Numbered from the stretch's first letter, positions 16,966 through 25,483 are shown. The stretch: 28,996 bases of DNA from Scybalousia_A sp964542225 (GCA_964542225.1 CAZITO010000015.1:1-28996), one strand, 5' to 3'. Notes: generated by a model from the sequence alone, not told the origin. Numbers and translations: made by a program.

Positions 16966-16973
16966 TAACTTTG
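16966..16973 (+). promoter_or_regulatory. Promoter -7 element before the broken small gene
   Basis: TAACTTTG followed by CAAG, 47 bases before the ATG at 17021. The promoter looks intact although the gene behind it does not. Confidence 0.5.
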
Positions 16974-17020
16974 CAAGCGAGAAAGGTTTGTGAATGTATT
17001 TTTAACATAAATATATAACT

Positions 17021-17275
17021 ATGAAACAAAGACTTACATATTTTTATAATATCGCTGTTTGCCTTATATATGCATCTGAGCGTATATATTTATTTTGGAA
17101 AACAACTTTATTTTAATTAATATTTACAAAAATAGAAGGGACAGAAATTAATGAATTATTTGATGGACAATTATTTATAAATTGTCTTTATAGTGTGAAT
17201 AAATATGGATTAGTAAAAGACAGTTTAAAGTTGTTTTATGGTGATAATCAAAGTTATTTAAAGTTTAGGAAATAA
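17021..17275 (+). pseudogene. Broken small secreted/membrane protein gene
   Basis: An 84-codon reading frame interrupted by one in-frame TAA at 17114-17116. Before the stop are 31 residues beginning MKQRLTYFYNIAVCLIY, a signal-peptide-like start. After it the same frame continues with 52 residues of ordinary composition, including INELFDGQLFINCLYSVNKY and ending DSLKLFYGDNQSYLKFRK, then TAA. The tail resembles the last strands of small META/HslJ-like or lipocalin-like exported domains, but this is weak. The two halves sharing a frame and sitting behind a good promoter suggest recent loss by nonsense mutation or partial deletion. It could instead be a chance open frame. Confidence 0.4.
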
Positions 17276-17315
17276 TGAATTACACTCTTAGTCTGTAACT
17301 TATGTTAACCAATAC

Positions 17316-17356
17316 AAAAAAGAGTCAAGCCTTTTTATGACTTAACTCTTTTTTTT
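17316..17356. terminator. Bidirectional terminator between the broken gene and groEL
   Basis: AAAAAAGAGTCAAG (17316-17329) pairs with CTTAACTCTTTTTT (17341-17354) with one mismatch. It is flanked by A-runs and T-runs, so it can terminate groEL (minus) and the plus-strand remnant. Confidence 0.8.
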
Positions 17357-17378
17357 ATAAAATGTTTATAATAAACTA

Positions 17379-19010
17379 TTAGTACATTCCGCCCATTCCA
17401 CCCTGTGGCATAGCAGGAGCGGCAGGAGCAGGTTCTTTTATTTCGCTAAGAACACATTCTGTTGTAAGTATCATACTTGCAATAGAAGCGGCGTTTTCCA
17501 AAGCAACTCTTGCTACCTTTGTAGGGTCAATAACACCTGATTTGTGCAAATCTTCATACTTATCTGTACGTGCGTTGTAACCCTCATCACCTTTTAATTC
17601 TTTTACTTTATTTACAACAACACTGCCTTCCAAACCGGCATTTGCCACTATTTGACGCAAAGGTTCTTCCAAAGCACGTCTTACTATTTGAATACCTGTG
17701 TTTTCGTCTTCGTTTTCTCCTTTGACATTTTTCAAAGAATCAATTGCTCTTATGTAAGCAACTCCACCTCCTGGTATTATACCTTCCTCTAAGGCTGCTC
17801 TCGTTGCATGCAAAGCATCGTCAAAGCGGTCTTTTCTTTCTTTCATTTCAACCTCAGAAGCAGCACCAACGTAAATCACAGCAACTCCACCAGCAAGTTT
17901 TGCCAATCTTTCTTGCAATTTTTCACGGTCATAATCTGAAGTGGTTTTTTCTATTTGTGCTTTGATTTGAGCAACTCTTGCTTTGATAGCATCTTTTTTG
18001 CCTGCACCGGAAACTATTGTTGTATTGTCTTTATCAACGGTTATTTTTGCACAAGAACCCAACATATCCAATGTTGCATCTTCCAATTTATAACCCTTTT
18101 CTTCTGAAATAACTGTTCCTCCTGTAAGTATGGCAATATCTTCCAACATTTCTTTTCTTCTATCACCAAAGCCGGGAGCCTTAACAGCAACTATTTTCAA
18201 AGAACCTCTCAAACGATTGACAACCAATGTAGCAAGGGCTTCTCCATCAATATCTTCTGCTATGATAAGTAAGGCTTTACCTGTTTGAACAACCTTTTCC
18301 AATATAGGAAGAAATTCTTTCATATTAGAAATTTTCTTGTCATAGATAAGAATGAATGGACTGTCATAAGTTGTCTCCATTTTTTCGGTATCGGTTACGA
18401 AGTAAGGAGAAAGATATCCACGGTCAAATTGCATACCCTCAACAACTTTAACAGTTGTATCCAAACCTTTAGCCTCTTCTATGGTTATAACACCTTCTTT
18501 CTTTACTTGTTTCATAGCCTCTGCTATCATAGAGCCTATTGTAGAATCATTATTTGCTGATATTGTAGCAACTTGTTCTATTTTTTCTTGAGCAGAACCT
18601 ATTTGACGAGAACGTTTTTTCAAATCAGCCACTACCACAGCAACGGCTTTATCTATACCACGTTTCAAATCCATAGGGTTTGCACCTGCAGCAACATTTT
18701 TCAATCCTGTATTTACTATGGCTTGAGCCAAAACTGTAGCCGTAGTAGTACCGTCCCCTGCTTGGTCTCCGGTTTTGGAAGCAACTTCCTTAACCAATTG
18801 AGCACCCATATTTTCAATATTATCCTCAAGGTCTATTTCTTTTGCAACGCTAACGCCGTCTTTTGTAATGTGAGGAGCACCAAATTTTTTGTCTATAATA
18901 ACATTTCTTCCTTTAGGTCCCAAAGTAACCTTAACCGCATCTGCCAATGCATTGACTCCCTGACGTAATTGCTCTCTTGCCTCTGTATTAAATTTTATCT
19001 CTTTTGCCAT
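17379..19010 (-). CDS. groEL: Chaperonin GroEL (60 kDa)
   Basis: ATP-driven protein-folding chaperonin that forms a double heptamer and works with GroES in the cytoplasm. It has 543 aa, the normal size. The N-terminus MAKEIKFNTEAREQL, the ATP-site stretch AGDGTTTATVLAQAIV and the C-terminal Gly-Met tail (GGMGGMY) are all present. It follows groES after 19 bases in a bicistronic operon and ends at a bidirectional terminator. No CIRCE operator is seen. Confidence 0.98.
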   Translation of the reverse strand: MAKEIKFNTEAREQLRQGVNALADAVKVTLGPKGRNVIIDKKFGAPHITKDGVSVAKEIDLEDNIENMGAQLVKEVASKTGDQAGDGTTTATVLAQAIVNTGLKNVAAGANPMDLKRGIDKAVAVVVADLKKRSRQIGSAQEKIEQVATISANNDSTIGSMIAEAMKQVKKEGVITIEEAKGLDTTVKVVEGMQFDRGYLSPYFVTDTEKMETTYDSPFILIYDKKISNMKEFLPILEKVVQTGKALLIIAEDIDGEALATLVVNRLRGSLKIVAVKAPGFGDRRKEMLEDIAILTGGTVISEEKGYKLEDATLDMLGSCAKITVDKDNTTIVSGAGKKDAIKARVAQIKAQIEKTTSDYDREKLQERLAKLAGGVAVIYVGAASEVEMKERKDRFDDALHATRAALEEGIIPGGGVAYIRAIDSLKNVKGENEDENTGIQIVRRALEEPLRQIVANAGLEGSVVVNKVKELKGDEGYNARTDKYEDLHKSGVIDPTKVARVALENAASIASMILTTECVLSEIKEPAPAAPAMPQGGMGGMY

Positions 19011-19029
19011 TTTGCTATTCTCCTATTTT

Positions 19030-19308
19030 TTATATAATTGCATATATATCACTTTCTCTCATTATAAGGTATTTATGTCCATCTATGTTTATTTCCGTTC
19101 CGGAATATTTACCATACAACACCTTATCACCAACCTTAACTGTCATAGGTTCTTCTTTCTTTCCTTGACCTATAGCAATAACCTCACCTTCCATAGGTTT
19201 TTCTTTTGCTGTATCCGGAATGATTATTCCCGTAGATGTTTTTTCCTCTGCCTCAGCAGGTTTTACCAAAACCCTGTCTGATAATGGTCTTATATTCACT
19301 TTCTTCAT
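19030..19308 (-). CDS. groES: Co-chaperonin GroES (10 kDa)
   Basis: Heptameric lid of the GroEL chamber. The 92-aa protein begins MKKVNIRPLSDRVLVKPAEA and contains the mobile loop (EEKTSTGIIIPDTA) and the VGDKVLYGKYSGTEI segment. Length is typical. It is the first gene of the groES-groEL operon, divergent from thiD with a 254-base intergenic region that holds a 13-bp inverted repeat and a GG-N10-GA promoter-like sequence. Confidence 0.97.
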   Translation of the reverse strand: MKKVNIRPLSDRVLVKPAEAEEKTSTGIIIPDTAKEKPMEGEVIAIGQGKKEEPMTVKVGDKVLYGKYSGTEINIDGHKYLIMRESDIYAII

Positions 19309-19345
19309 GGTTTATATATTTTATATTCTAATTGCCCGTATGGTT

Positions 19346-19386
19346 TCAAATTATATGCCAATAGGAGAATAACTGACATTTTGTCA
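19346..19386 (-). promoter_or_regulatory. groESL upstream region: TGACA inverted repeat and TTGGCA element
   Basis: TGACATTTTGTCA at 19374-19386 is a perfect inverted repeat (5-bp arms, 3-base centre), 66-78 bases upstream of groES. About 12 bases nearer the gene, the minus strand reads ATTGGCATATAATTTGA (19346-19362), which has GG-N10-GA spacing loosely like a sigma-54 site. Neither matches CIRCE. The regulator is unknown. Confidence 0.4.
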
Positions 19387-19562
19387 TAAATATAGTTTTT
19401 TTGTTGTGATAATGGCAGGTCTTTGTTAAACATATTGGAGGTGTTTTATATTTTGTAAAATATTGATAGGCTTATTTCGGACTTGTAAACCATAATGTTT
19501 TTAGATACCAATTTTTATTTTTTTTCGTTTGTAAAAAATAAACTTTTTTGAATTGTAGTATT

Positions 19563-20393
19563 ATGATAAGAAAGATACCTTTTGCAACTTTGACCATTGC
19601 CGGTAGTGATTCTATCGGTGGAGCCGGCATACAAGCGGATATAAAAACAATGAGTGCTTTGGGATGTTATGCAACATCTTCTATCACCGCCATAACGGCT
19701 CAAAATACTATGGGCGTAAAAAGTGTTGTGTCTGTGAATAAACAAATGCTTTGCGAACAAATAACCTGTGTTTTGCAAGATATGGATATACTTGCAACAA
19801 AAACCGGTATGATATACACTTCTGAAAATGTTTGTGTCATAAAGCAAACTTTGATGGATAATAACTACAAAGGCAAACTTGTTGTTGACCCTGTTTTGGT
19901 GGCAACTTCGGGAGATAAATTATCCAAGGCGGATTTTATTTATACACTTGTCAATGAGTTGTTTCCAATGGCTGATATAGTTACTCCAAATTTATATGAA
20001 GCAGAAAAAATCTGTGATTCTAACATCAGGGATATTGATGAAATGATATCGGCAGCTAAAAAAATACATTCCTCGTATAAGCCAAAAAATGTTTTAATCA
20101 AAGGCGGACACTTACAAGGCAATGATATGACGGATATATTATTGACCGAAGAAGGAAAAATAGAAATGTTTTCTTTGCCCAAAATAGAAGCAAACAATAC
20201 TCACGGAACAGGTTGTACTCTTTCCTCTGCAATATGTTCTTTTCTTGCTTTGGGACAAAGTATGAAAGAGGCTGTATATAATGCAAAAAATTATGTGCAT
20301 TCGGCTATAAAGGAGGCTTCAAATATCAACTTGGGACACGGGCACGGGAGTCTTAATCACTTCTTTGCTCCTCAAAAAATGAAAACAAAATAA
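19563..20393 (+). CDS. thiD: Hydroxymethylpyrimidine/phosphomethylpyrimidine kinase
   Basis: Phosphorylates 4-amino-5-hydroxymethyl-2-methylpyrimidine and its monophosphate in thiamine synthesis. From ATG 19563 it is 277 aa, close to ThiD (about 266). Ribokinase-like motifs are visible: GSDSIGGAGIQADIK at residues 14-28 and the anion-hole/catalytic signature HGTGCTLSSAI at 214-224. The upstream in-frame TTG (19548) would add five residues and is less likely. It stands alone, divergent from groES; no other thiamine genes and no THI-box riboswitch are visible. The single ThiD domain lacks a fused ThiE. Confidence 0.92.
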   Translation: MIRKIPFATLTIAGSDSIGGAGIQADIKTMSALGCYATSSITAITAQNTMGVKSVVSVNKQMLCEQITCVLQDMDILATKTGMIYTSENVCVIKQTLMDNNYKGKLVVDPVLVATSGDKLSKADFIYTLVNELFPMADIVTPNLYEAEKICDSNIRDIDEMISAAKKIHSSYKPKNVLIKGGHLQGNDMTDILLTEEGKIEMFSLPKIEANNTHGTGCTLSSAICSFLALGQSMKEAVYNAKNYVHSAIKEASNINLGHGHGSLNHFFAPQKMKTK

Positions 20394-20413
20394 TGAATTA
20401 ATTTTTTTTGCTA

Positions 20414-20421
20414 TATCTTTG
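20414..20421 (+). promoter_or_regulatory. Promoter -7 element of the T9SS cargo gene
   Basis: TATCTTTG followed by CAT, 24 bases before the ATG at 20446. It shows that the upstream in-frame TTG at 20419 lies inside the promoter and is not the start. Confidence 0.6.
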
Positions 20422-20445
20422 CATAAACTTTTGATATTAAGAATT

Positions 20446-21345
20446 ATGAATAAAAAATTATTTTTTCTGTTTTGCCTTTTTGTGTGTTCTTTTACAAATG
20501 CTCAACTTGTTTTCAATATTTCTTTTGCAGATAGTTTTATTACCTCTGATAATGCTTCTTTTTTTGCTTGTGAGAATTTACAAGGAAGAGTCAATTACAA
20601 TACGGAGGAAAATGTTTTGACCTTAGAAAATATTGCTTTGCAAGGAAATCTAAGTCTTAATTTTTGTGATAGTGTGGAGGAAATTACGAATGTTACCAAT
20701 TTAACAATAAATCTTATTGGCAATAACAACATATATAATGCAAATTTTCAAGCCAATAAATTGTTAAATCTGAACATTGTGGGCAGTGGCAGTTTGAATA
20801 TAGAGAATGGTGGTTTTATTGTGGGGGATAGTACGGATGTTTTTTTGCAAGATTGCACCATGAAAGTTACCAATGAAAAAGATGCCATAAATATGGGTGA
20901 TAACAATCTCACAATATGTAATGCCGATGTTTATTCCTCTGCATTGTTTTCCAACTATGCTTTGACTCGGTTTGATAATCTTTATCTTGAAAAATGTGAG
21001 ATAACAACACCAAAAAATCCTTTGTTGATACATAATTTATTTAATGAGGATGGTACCATAGCCGAAGAATTTGAGATAAAACGCTTTAATGTAGGAATGA
21101 ATGATTTTATTGCTGAAAATAAAGTTTTTGCCTATCCTAATCCTACTTTTGACAAAGTGAAAATTATTTCCGATGAAAAACTTTTCTCCAATCTTGTTGT
21201 TTATCGTATGGATGGGAGAAAAATAATGGAAGTGCCCTATGCCAACGAAAGCATTTCTTTGAAAGAATTTGGAAAGGGCGTTTATTTTATTTTACTTACA
21301 GATATTTTTGGAGTAAAAACTTACAAGAAAATCATAGTGCAATAA
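20446..21345 (+). CDS. Secreted protein with type IX secretion C-terminal sorting domain
   Basis: A 299-aa exported protein. The N-terminus (MNKKLFFLFCLFVCSFTNA then QL) is a clear signal peptide. Residues about 60-180 are rich in short beta repeats with regular Asn and hydrophobic positions (NLTINLIGNNN, LNLNIVGSGSLNIENGG), suggesting a right-handed beta-helix or a Cthe_2159-like carbohydrate-binding fold. From about residue 229, FAYPNPTFDKVKI through the end (KTYKKIIVQ) matches the type A sorting domain recognised by the type IX secretion system. The product is therefore probably surface-attached or released. The gene ends 8 bases from the convergent recQ. The start is set by the promoter element at 20414-20421. 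Confidence 0.8.
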   Translation: MNKKLFFLFCLFVCSFTNAQLVFNISFADSFITSDNASFFACENLQGRVNYNTEENVLTLENIALQGNLSLNFCDSVEEITNVTNLTINLIGNNNIYNANFQANKLLNLNIVGSGSLNIENGGFIVGDSTDVFLQDCTMKVTNEKDAINMGDNNLTICNADVYSSALFSNYALTRFDNLYLEKCEITTPKNPLLIHNLFNEDGTIAEEFEIKRFNVGMNDFIAENKVFAYPNPTFDKVKIISDEKLFSNLVVYRMDGRKIMEVPYANESISLKEFGKGVYFILLTDIFGVKTYKKIIVQ

Positions 21346-21353
21346 GAGTGTTT

Positions 21354-23570
21354 TTAACCTGTCTTGACCAAAAAATAAATTCTCATCAATCTGATTTCCT
21401 CTCTTGTATATTCATCATATCCCAACTCTTCCCAAATAGCATCAATATCGTCTGTTTGCATACTCTTTAGTTGTTCCAAAATTTCTTCTTGGTGATAAGG
21501 GTCAATAACCTCATCTATATAATAGGAAATATCCAACTTTGTACCGGAGGCAATGATGCTCTCCATTTCTGTAAGTAACTCATCCATACTAAGTCCTTTA
21601 CCCTCGGCAATATCTTCCAAAGCGAGTTTTTTATCTATCCCTTTTATTATATAAACCTTAGAACCGCTTTTATTTACCGGACTTTTTACTACTATTTCTT
21701 GTGGTTTTACTATTTCGTTTTCTTCCACATAACGTGTGATAACATCACAAAACGGTTGTCCATACTTTTTAGCCCTACCTTCTCCAACACCAAATATATT
21801 TTTCATTTCTTCTATTGTGGTAGGGAATTGAATTGTCATATCGCTCAATGACCTATCGGGTATAATGGCATAAGGAGGTAAGTTTTCTTTTTTTGCTATG
21901 GAACTTCGTACTTTTTCTAATACGGAATACAATTCCTCGTCCATAGCAATACTTTCGCCTACGGCAGATATTATATCCTCATCGGGCAGTTCTTCATTGT
22001 AATCATGGTCTTCCGGTACCAATATATCATAAGGTTTCTTTAAAAAATTATATCCTTCTTTTTGTATCTTCAAAAGTCCATAACTTTCAATATCTTTTCT
22101 CAGCAACCCCTCCAATACGCATTGTCTTATAACCGCTTTCCAATGTAATTCATTATCACCTTTGCCTATTCCGAACCACTCCAATTTATCGTGTTTGCAA
22201 GTTTTTACGGCAGTGGTTTTTCTTCCCATTATGATATCCAAAAGATGAGGAGCCTTAAACATTTGTTTTACACCATAAACAAGTTCTATTATTGTTTTTA
22301 TATCCTCTCTTGCATTAACCTTCTTTTTTGGGTGTAAGCAATTATCACAATTATTGCAATTATCTTCTTTGTATTCTTCTCCAAAATATTTCAAAAGGTT
22401 AATTCTTCTGCAAACAGCACTTTCTGTATAAGATACAGTGGCCTCCATCAAAGCAGTTGCAACCTCTCGCTCGGGTACGGTCTTGTCTGCGAGGAATCTC
22501 TCCAATTTGTTGATATCTTTTTCGGAATAAAAGGCTATGCATTTTCCCTCTCCTCCGTCTCTGCCGGCACGCCCTGTTTCTTGATAATATCCTTCCAAAC
22601 TTCTTGGCATATCATAGTGAATAACATACCTTACGTCCGGTTTGTCTATACCCATACCAAAGGCTATGGTCGCCACTATGACATTTATTTGTTCCAATAA
22701 AAATTTGTCTTGGTTGCTTACTCTTGTTTGAGCATCCAATCCGGCATGATAAGGCAAGGCCTTTACTCCGTTAAGATTGAGAAGTTCGGCAACTTCTTCT
22801 ACCTTCTTTCTGCTCAAACAATAAATGATACCGCTTTTGTTCGGGTTATCTTTGATGAATTTTATAATTTGTTTTATAACCTCTTTTTCGTCGTTTGGTT
22901 TTGGTCTTACTTCATAATACAGGTTTGGACGATTAAAAGAGGCTACGTAAATACTTGCCGTGTTTATTTCCAAGTTTTTAAGAATATCTTGCCTAACCTT
23001 GTCCGTAGCCGTAGCCGTAAGGGCTATAATAGGTACTTTTTGTCCTATTTTGTCGGCTACTTCTCTTATTCTTCTGTATTCAGGTCTGAAATCGTGCCCC
23101 CATTCGCTGATACAATGAGCCTCGTCTATAGCGTAGAAAGAGATATTAATAGAGGCAAGAAATTCTGCATTTTCTTCTTTTGCCAAAGACTCGGGAGCAA
23201 CATAGAGCAATTTTGTTTTTTGAGCAACTATATCTTTTTTTACTTTTTTTATTTCGTGTTTGGATAAAGATGAATTGAGAAAATGAGCCGCTGAGTCGTC
23301 ATTAAGTATCTGTCTTATGGTGTCTACTTGGTTTTTCATCAAAGATATTAAGGGAGATATTACTACAGCCGTACCTTTCATAAGCAAAGCAGGCAATTGA
23401 TAACATAAGCTTTTTCCTCCTCCTGTAGGCATAATTACCAAAACATCTTTGCCTTGCAATATATCCTTAACCACCTTTTCTTGGTAACCCTTGAACTGTG
23501 TAAACCCGAAAATTCTCTTTAGCTCAACTCCTAAGTCTATGTTGTCGTATTTCTTAATCAATTCCTTCAT
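21354..23570 (-). CDS. recQ: ATP-dependent DNA helicase RecQ
   Basis: 3'-5' DNA helicase of recombination and repair. The 738-aa protein has the SF2 core with Walker A MPTGGGKSLCYQLP (K53), DEAH box at residues 149-152 (IDEAHCISEWGHDFRPEY) and motif VI GRAGRDGG. The RecQ-Ct zinc site follows (C...NCNNCDNC), then a winged-helix region and an HRDC domain (about residues 560-630), with a C-terminal acidic extension of about 90 residues. The added tail makes it longer than E. coli RecQ (about 610) but is usual for Bacteroidota RecQ. It is divergent from the kpsF-like gene. Confidence 0.95.
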   Translation of the reverse strand: MKELIKKYDNIDLGVELKRIFGFTQFKGYQEKVVKDILQGKDVLVIMPTGGGKSLCYQLPALLMKGTAVVISPLISLMKNQVDTIRQILNDDSAAHFLNSSLSKHEIKKVKKDIVAQKTKLLYVAPESLAKEENAEFLASINISFYAIDEAHCISEWGHDFRPEYRRIREVADKIGQKVPIIALTATATDKVRQDILKNLEINTASIYVASFNRPNLYYEVRPKPNDEKEVIKQIIKFIKDNPNKSGIIYCLSRKKVEEVAELLNLNGVKALPYHAGLDAQTRVSNQDKFLLEQINVIVATIAFGMGIDKPDVRYVIHYDMPRSLEGYYQETGRAGRDGGEGKCIAFYSEKDINKLERFLADKTVPEREVATALMEATVSYTESAVCRRINLLKYFGEEYKEDNCNNCDNCLHPKKKVNAREDIKTIIELVYGVKQMFKAPHLLDIIMGRKTTAVKTCKHDKLEWFGIGKGDNELHWKAVIRQCVLEGLLRKDIESYGLLKIQKEGYNFLKKPYDILVPEDHDYNEELPDEDIISAVGESIAMDEELYSVLEKVRSSIAKKENLPPYAIIPDRSLSDMTIQFPTTIEEMKNIFGVGEGRAKKYGQPFCDVITRYVEENEIVKPQEIVVKSPVNKSGSKVYIIKGIDKKLALEDIAEGKGLSMDELLTEMESIIASGTKLDISYYIDEVIDPYHQEEILEQLKSMQTDDIDAIWEELGYDEYTREEIRLMRIYFLVKTG

Positions 23571-23596
23571 CTCTTTATCCTATTTGAAATAAATTG

Positions 23597-23604
23597 TATC
23601 TTTG
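23597..23604 (+). promoter_or_regulatory. Promoter -7 element of the kpsF-like gene
   Basis: TATCTTTG followed by CAAATG. It places the transcription start near 23611, so the TTG at 23602 and ATG at 23608 cannot be starts and ATG 23644 is chosen. Confidence 0.6.
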
Positions 23605-23643
23605 CAAATGTTTTGTAAAAACAAAATTAAAAAAAAATTTGAA

Positions 23644-24618
23644 ATGAAGGAAATATTTGACATAAAAAAAATAGTTATTTCAACAATTAAGCAGGAATCG
23701 GAGGCTATAAATGCCCTTGTTGATTATGTTACAGATGATTTTGAAAAGGCTGTAAAACTTATATATTCCTCTTTGGGCAGAGTGGTTATAACAGGAATAG
23801 GGAAAAGTGCTAATATTGCTACAAAAATAGTTTCAACTCTAAATTCTACCGGCACGCCTGCCATTTTTATGCATGCTGCCGATGCCATACACGGCGACCT
23901 TGGTATGATACAAAAAGATGATGTAGTAATATGTATATCCAAAAGTGGTAATACCCCGGAAATCAAAGTTCTTGTACCCCTAATTAAAGCAACAAAAACG
24001 CCTTTGATTGCAATAGTCGGAGATATGCAATCCGTACTCGCCAAAAATGCCGACTATGTTCTTAATTGTTTTGTAACCCAAGAGGCAGACCCAAATAATC
24101 TTGCGCCCACTTGTTCCACTACGGCTCAACTTGTTATAGGTGATGCCTTGGCGGTGGCTTTATTAAAAATGAGAGGTTTTTCAAAAGATGATTTTGCCAA
24201 ATATCATCCGGGTGGCTCGCTGGGAAAAAGATTGTATTTGAGAGTATCGGACTTTTATATCAATAACGAAAAACCTCAGGTGGAATTGAATACTCCTTTG
24301 TATGATATTATTATGGAAATAACTTCCAAGCGTTTGGGCTGTACTGCCGTATTGGAAAAAGAAAAGGTAAAGGGTATAATAACTGACGGCGACCTTAGAA
24401 GAATGATAGCAAAACAAAAAGATAATATTCCGGCAAATATATTGGCAAAAGATATAATGACAAGTACTCCAAAATGCATACAGCCCGATGTTTTTGCCGT
24501 AAAGGCTTTGGAGATTATGAGAGAAAATCAAATAACCTCTCTTTTGGTTGTTGATAATAAAGATAATTATTTGGGAGTTATACATTTACACGACCTTATA
24601 AAAGAGGGAATCATATAA
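23644..24618 (+). CDS. kpsF: D-arabinose-5-phosphate isomerase (KpsF/GutQ/KdsD family)
   Basis: Converts D-ribulose 5-phosphate to D-arabinose 5-phosphate, the first step toward Kdo of LPS or capsule. From ATG 23644 it has 324 aa, the normal length. An N-terminal SIS sugar-phosphate isomerase domain is seen (GIGKSANIATKI at residues 51-62, HAADAIHGDLG at 77-87, SKSGNTPEI). Two C-terminal CBS domains run from about residue 200 to the end (TAVLEKEKVKGIITDGDLRR and TSLLVVDNKDNYLGVIHLHD). The start is placed after the promoter element rather than at the upstream TTG. No other Kdo genes lie next to it. Confidence 0.92.
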   Translation: MKEIFDIKKIVISTIKQESEAINALVDYVTDDFEKAVKLIYSSLGRVVITGIGKSANIATKIVSTLNSTGTPAIFMHAADAIHGDLGMIQKDDVVICISKSGNTPEIKVLVPLIKATKTPLIAIVGDMQSVLAKNADYVLNCFVTQEADPNNLAPTCSTTAQLVIGDALAVALLKMRGFSKDDFAKYHPGGSLGKRLYLRVSDFYINNEKPQVELNTPLYDIIMEITSKRLGCTAVLEKEKVKGIITDGDLRRMIAKQKDNIPANILAKDIMTSTPKCIQPDVFAVKALEIMRENQITSLLVVDNKDNYLGVIHLHDLIKEGII

Positions 24619-24652
24619 GAGGAAAATATTTTTTTAGGCTTGCAGTTTTTGA

Positions 24653-24668
24653 TTGGCACGTTTTTTGA
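24653..24668 (+). promoter_or_regulatory. Sigma-54-like promoter before the outer-membrane protein gene
   Basis: TTGGCACG-N4-TTGA matches the sigma-54 -24/-12 consensus TTGGCACG-N4-TTGC except for A at the last -12 position. The GG-N10 spacing is exact. A leader of about 95 bases follows, including a 7-bp hairpin TAGCCAT/ATGGCTA (24673-24679 with 24697-24703). No TAnnTTTG element is seen for this gene. Confidence 0.45.
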
Positions 24669-24774
24669 AAAGTAGCCATTTGTTGAGTAAAGCGTGATGG
24701 CTAATAAAGATTTCTCCCATTTGCTTTGCGTTAAGAGTAACAAGAAATCTAAGAACAAAAAAAATTAAGAAAAA

Positions 24775-25416
24775 ATGAAAAGATTAACAGTTTTATTGGC
24801 AAGCCTTATGTTATTGGCTTCAACAAGTGTGTTCGCACAAAAACAAGGAAGTATTTGGGTTGACGGCGGTTTGAACTTCTCTTCTTATAGCGGAGAAAAC
24901 GGCAATGTTGACAAACTTGGAAACAATAGTTTCGGAATCAAACTTTCCGGTAACTACATGCTTACAGATAAGTTTTCTATAGGTCTTGGTTTGGGCTATG
25001 ATATGGCATCTCAAGATTATAGTGTTGCTCCTGTACTTGCAGATAAGGCCAATTTGTTTACGGTTACATTGCAAGGACACTACTTTATGAAACTTAACAA
25101 ATTGTTTACTTGGACTCCAAGAGCATATGCATATTTTGGATTTGGTACGGGTACTCATGAGATGGATTTGAAAGATATAGATGCTGATATTTCTCAAATG
25201 GGTATAATGATAGAGCCTTTGAATTTCCAAGCAAACTTTACCAATAACTTTGCTGTAACATTTGCTTGCGACCTTGCAACATTTGGATATTCTACCTCAA
25301 AAACAACTTTGGATGATGTTGATAATAAAGACAATAACTTTACATTCAAATTGGGCGACTACAATAGTTTGTTAGGTTCTCTTGGTTTGAGATTAGGATT
25401 TAGATATTTCTTCTAA
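24775..25416 (+). CDS. Outer-membrane beta-barrel protein
   Basis: A 213-aa protein with signal peptide MKRLTVLLASLMLLASTSVFAQ. The rest alternates hydrophobic and polar residues in strands (FGIKLSGNYMLTDKFSIGLGLGYDM; RLGFRYFF) and ends in phenylalanine, as in small outer-membrane barrels of the OmpX/OmpW or Bacteroidota porin type. No specific ligand can be inferred. It is monocistronic: a sigma-54-like promoter precedes it and a strong terminator follows. Confidence 0.8.
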   Translation: MKRLTVLLASLMLLASTSVFAQKQGSIWVDGGLNFSSYSGENGNVDKLGNNSFGIKLSGNYMLTDKFSIGLGLGYDMASQDYSVAPVLADKANLFTVTLQGHYFMKLNKLFTWTPRAYAYFGFGTGTHEMDLKDIDADISQMGIMIEPLNFQANFTNNFAVTFACDLATFGYSTSKTTLDDVDNKDNNFTFKLGDYNSLLGSLGLRLGFRYFF

Positions 25417-25437
25417 AAAACATAATAAAATAAAGGA

Positions 25438-25475
25438 AGCGTGAAAACTAATAAGGTTTTCACGCTGTTTTTTTA
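25438..25475 (+). terminator. Terminator of the outer-membrane protein gene
   Basis: AGCGTGAAAAC (25438-25448) and GTTTTCACGCT (25456-25466) form a perfect 11-bp stem with a 7-base loop, followed by a T-run. Confidence 0.92.
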
Positions 25476-25483
25476 TTTTTTTG

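Noticed and set aside
19309..19562. CIRCE operator or THI-box riboswitch between groES and thiD
   Set aside because: Neither the TTAGCACTC/GAGTGCTAA pair nor a recognisable THI-box core is present.
20419..20445. TTG start for the T9SS cargo gene
   Set aside because: It overlaps the TATCTTTG promoter element; the ATG at 20446 begins a clean signal peptide.
23602..23643. Longer kpsF-like protein starting at TTG 23602 or ATG 23608
   Set aside because: Those codons lie in or just after the -7 promoter element, and the added residues are Lys/Phe-rich and not part of the family N-terminus.
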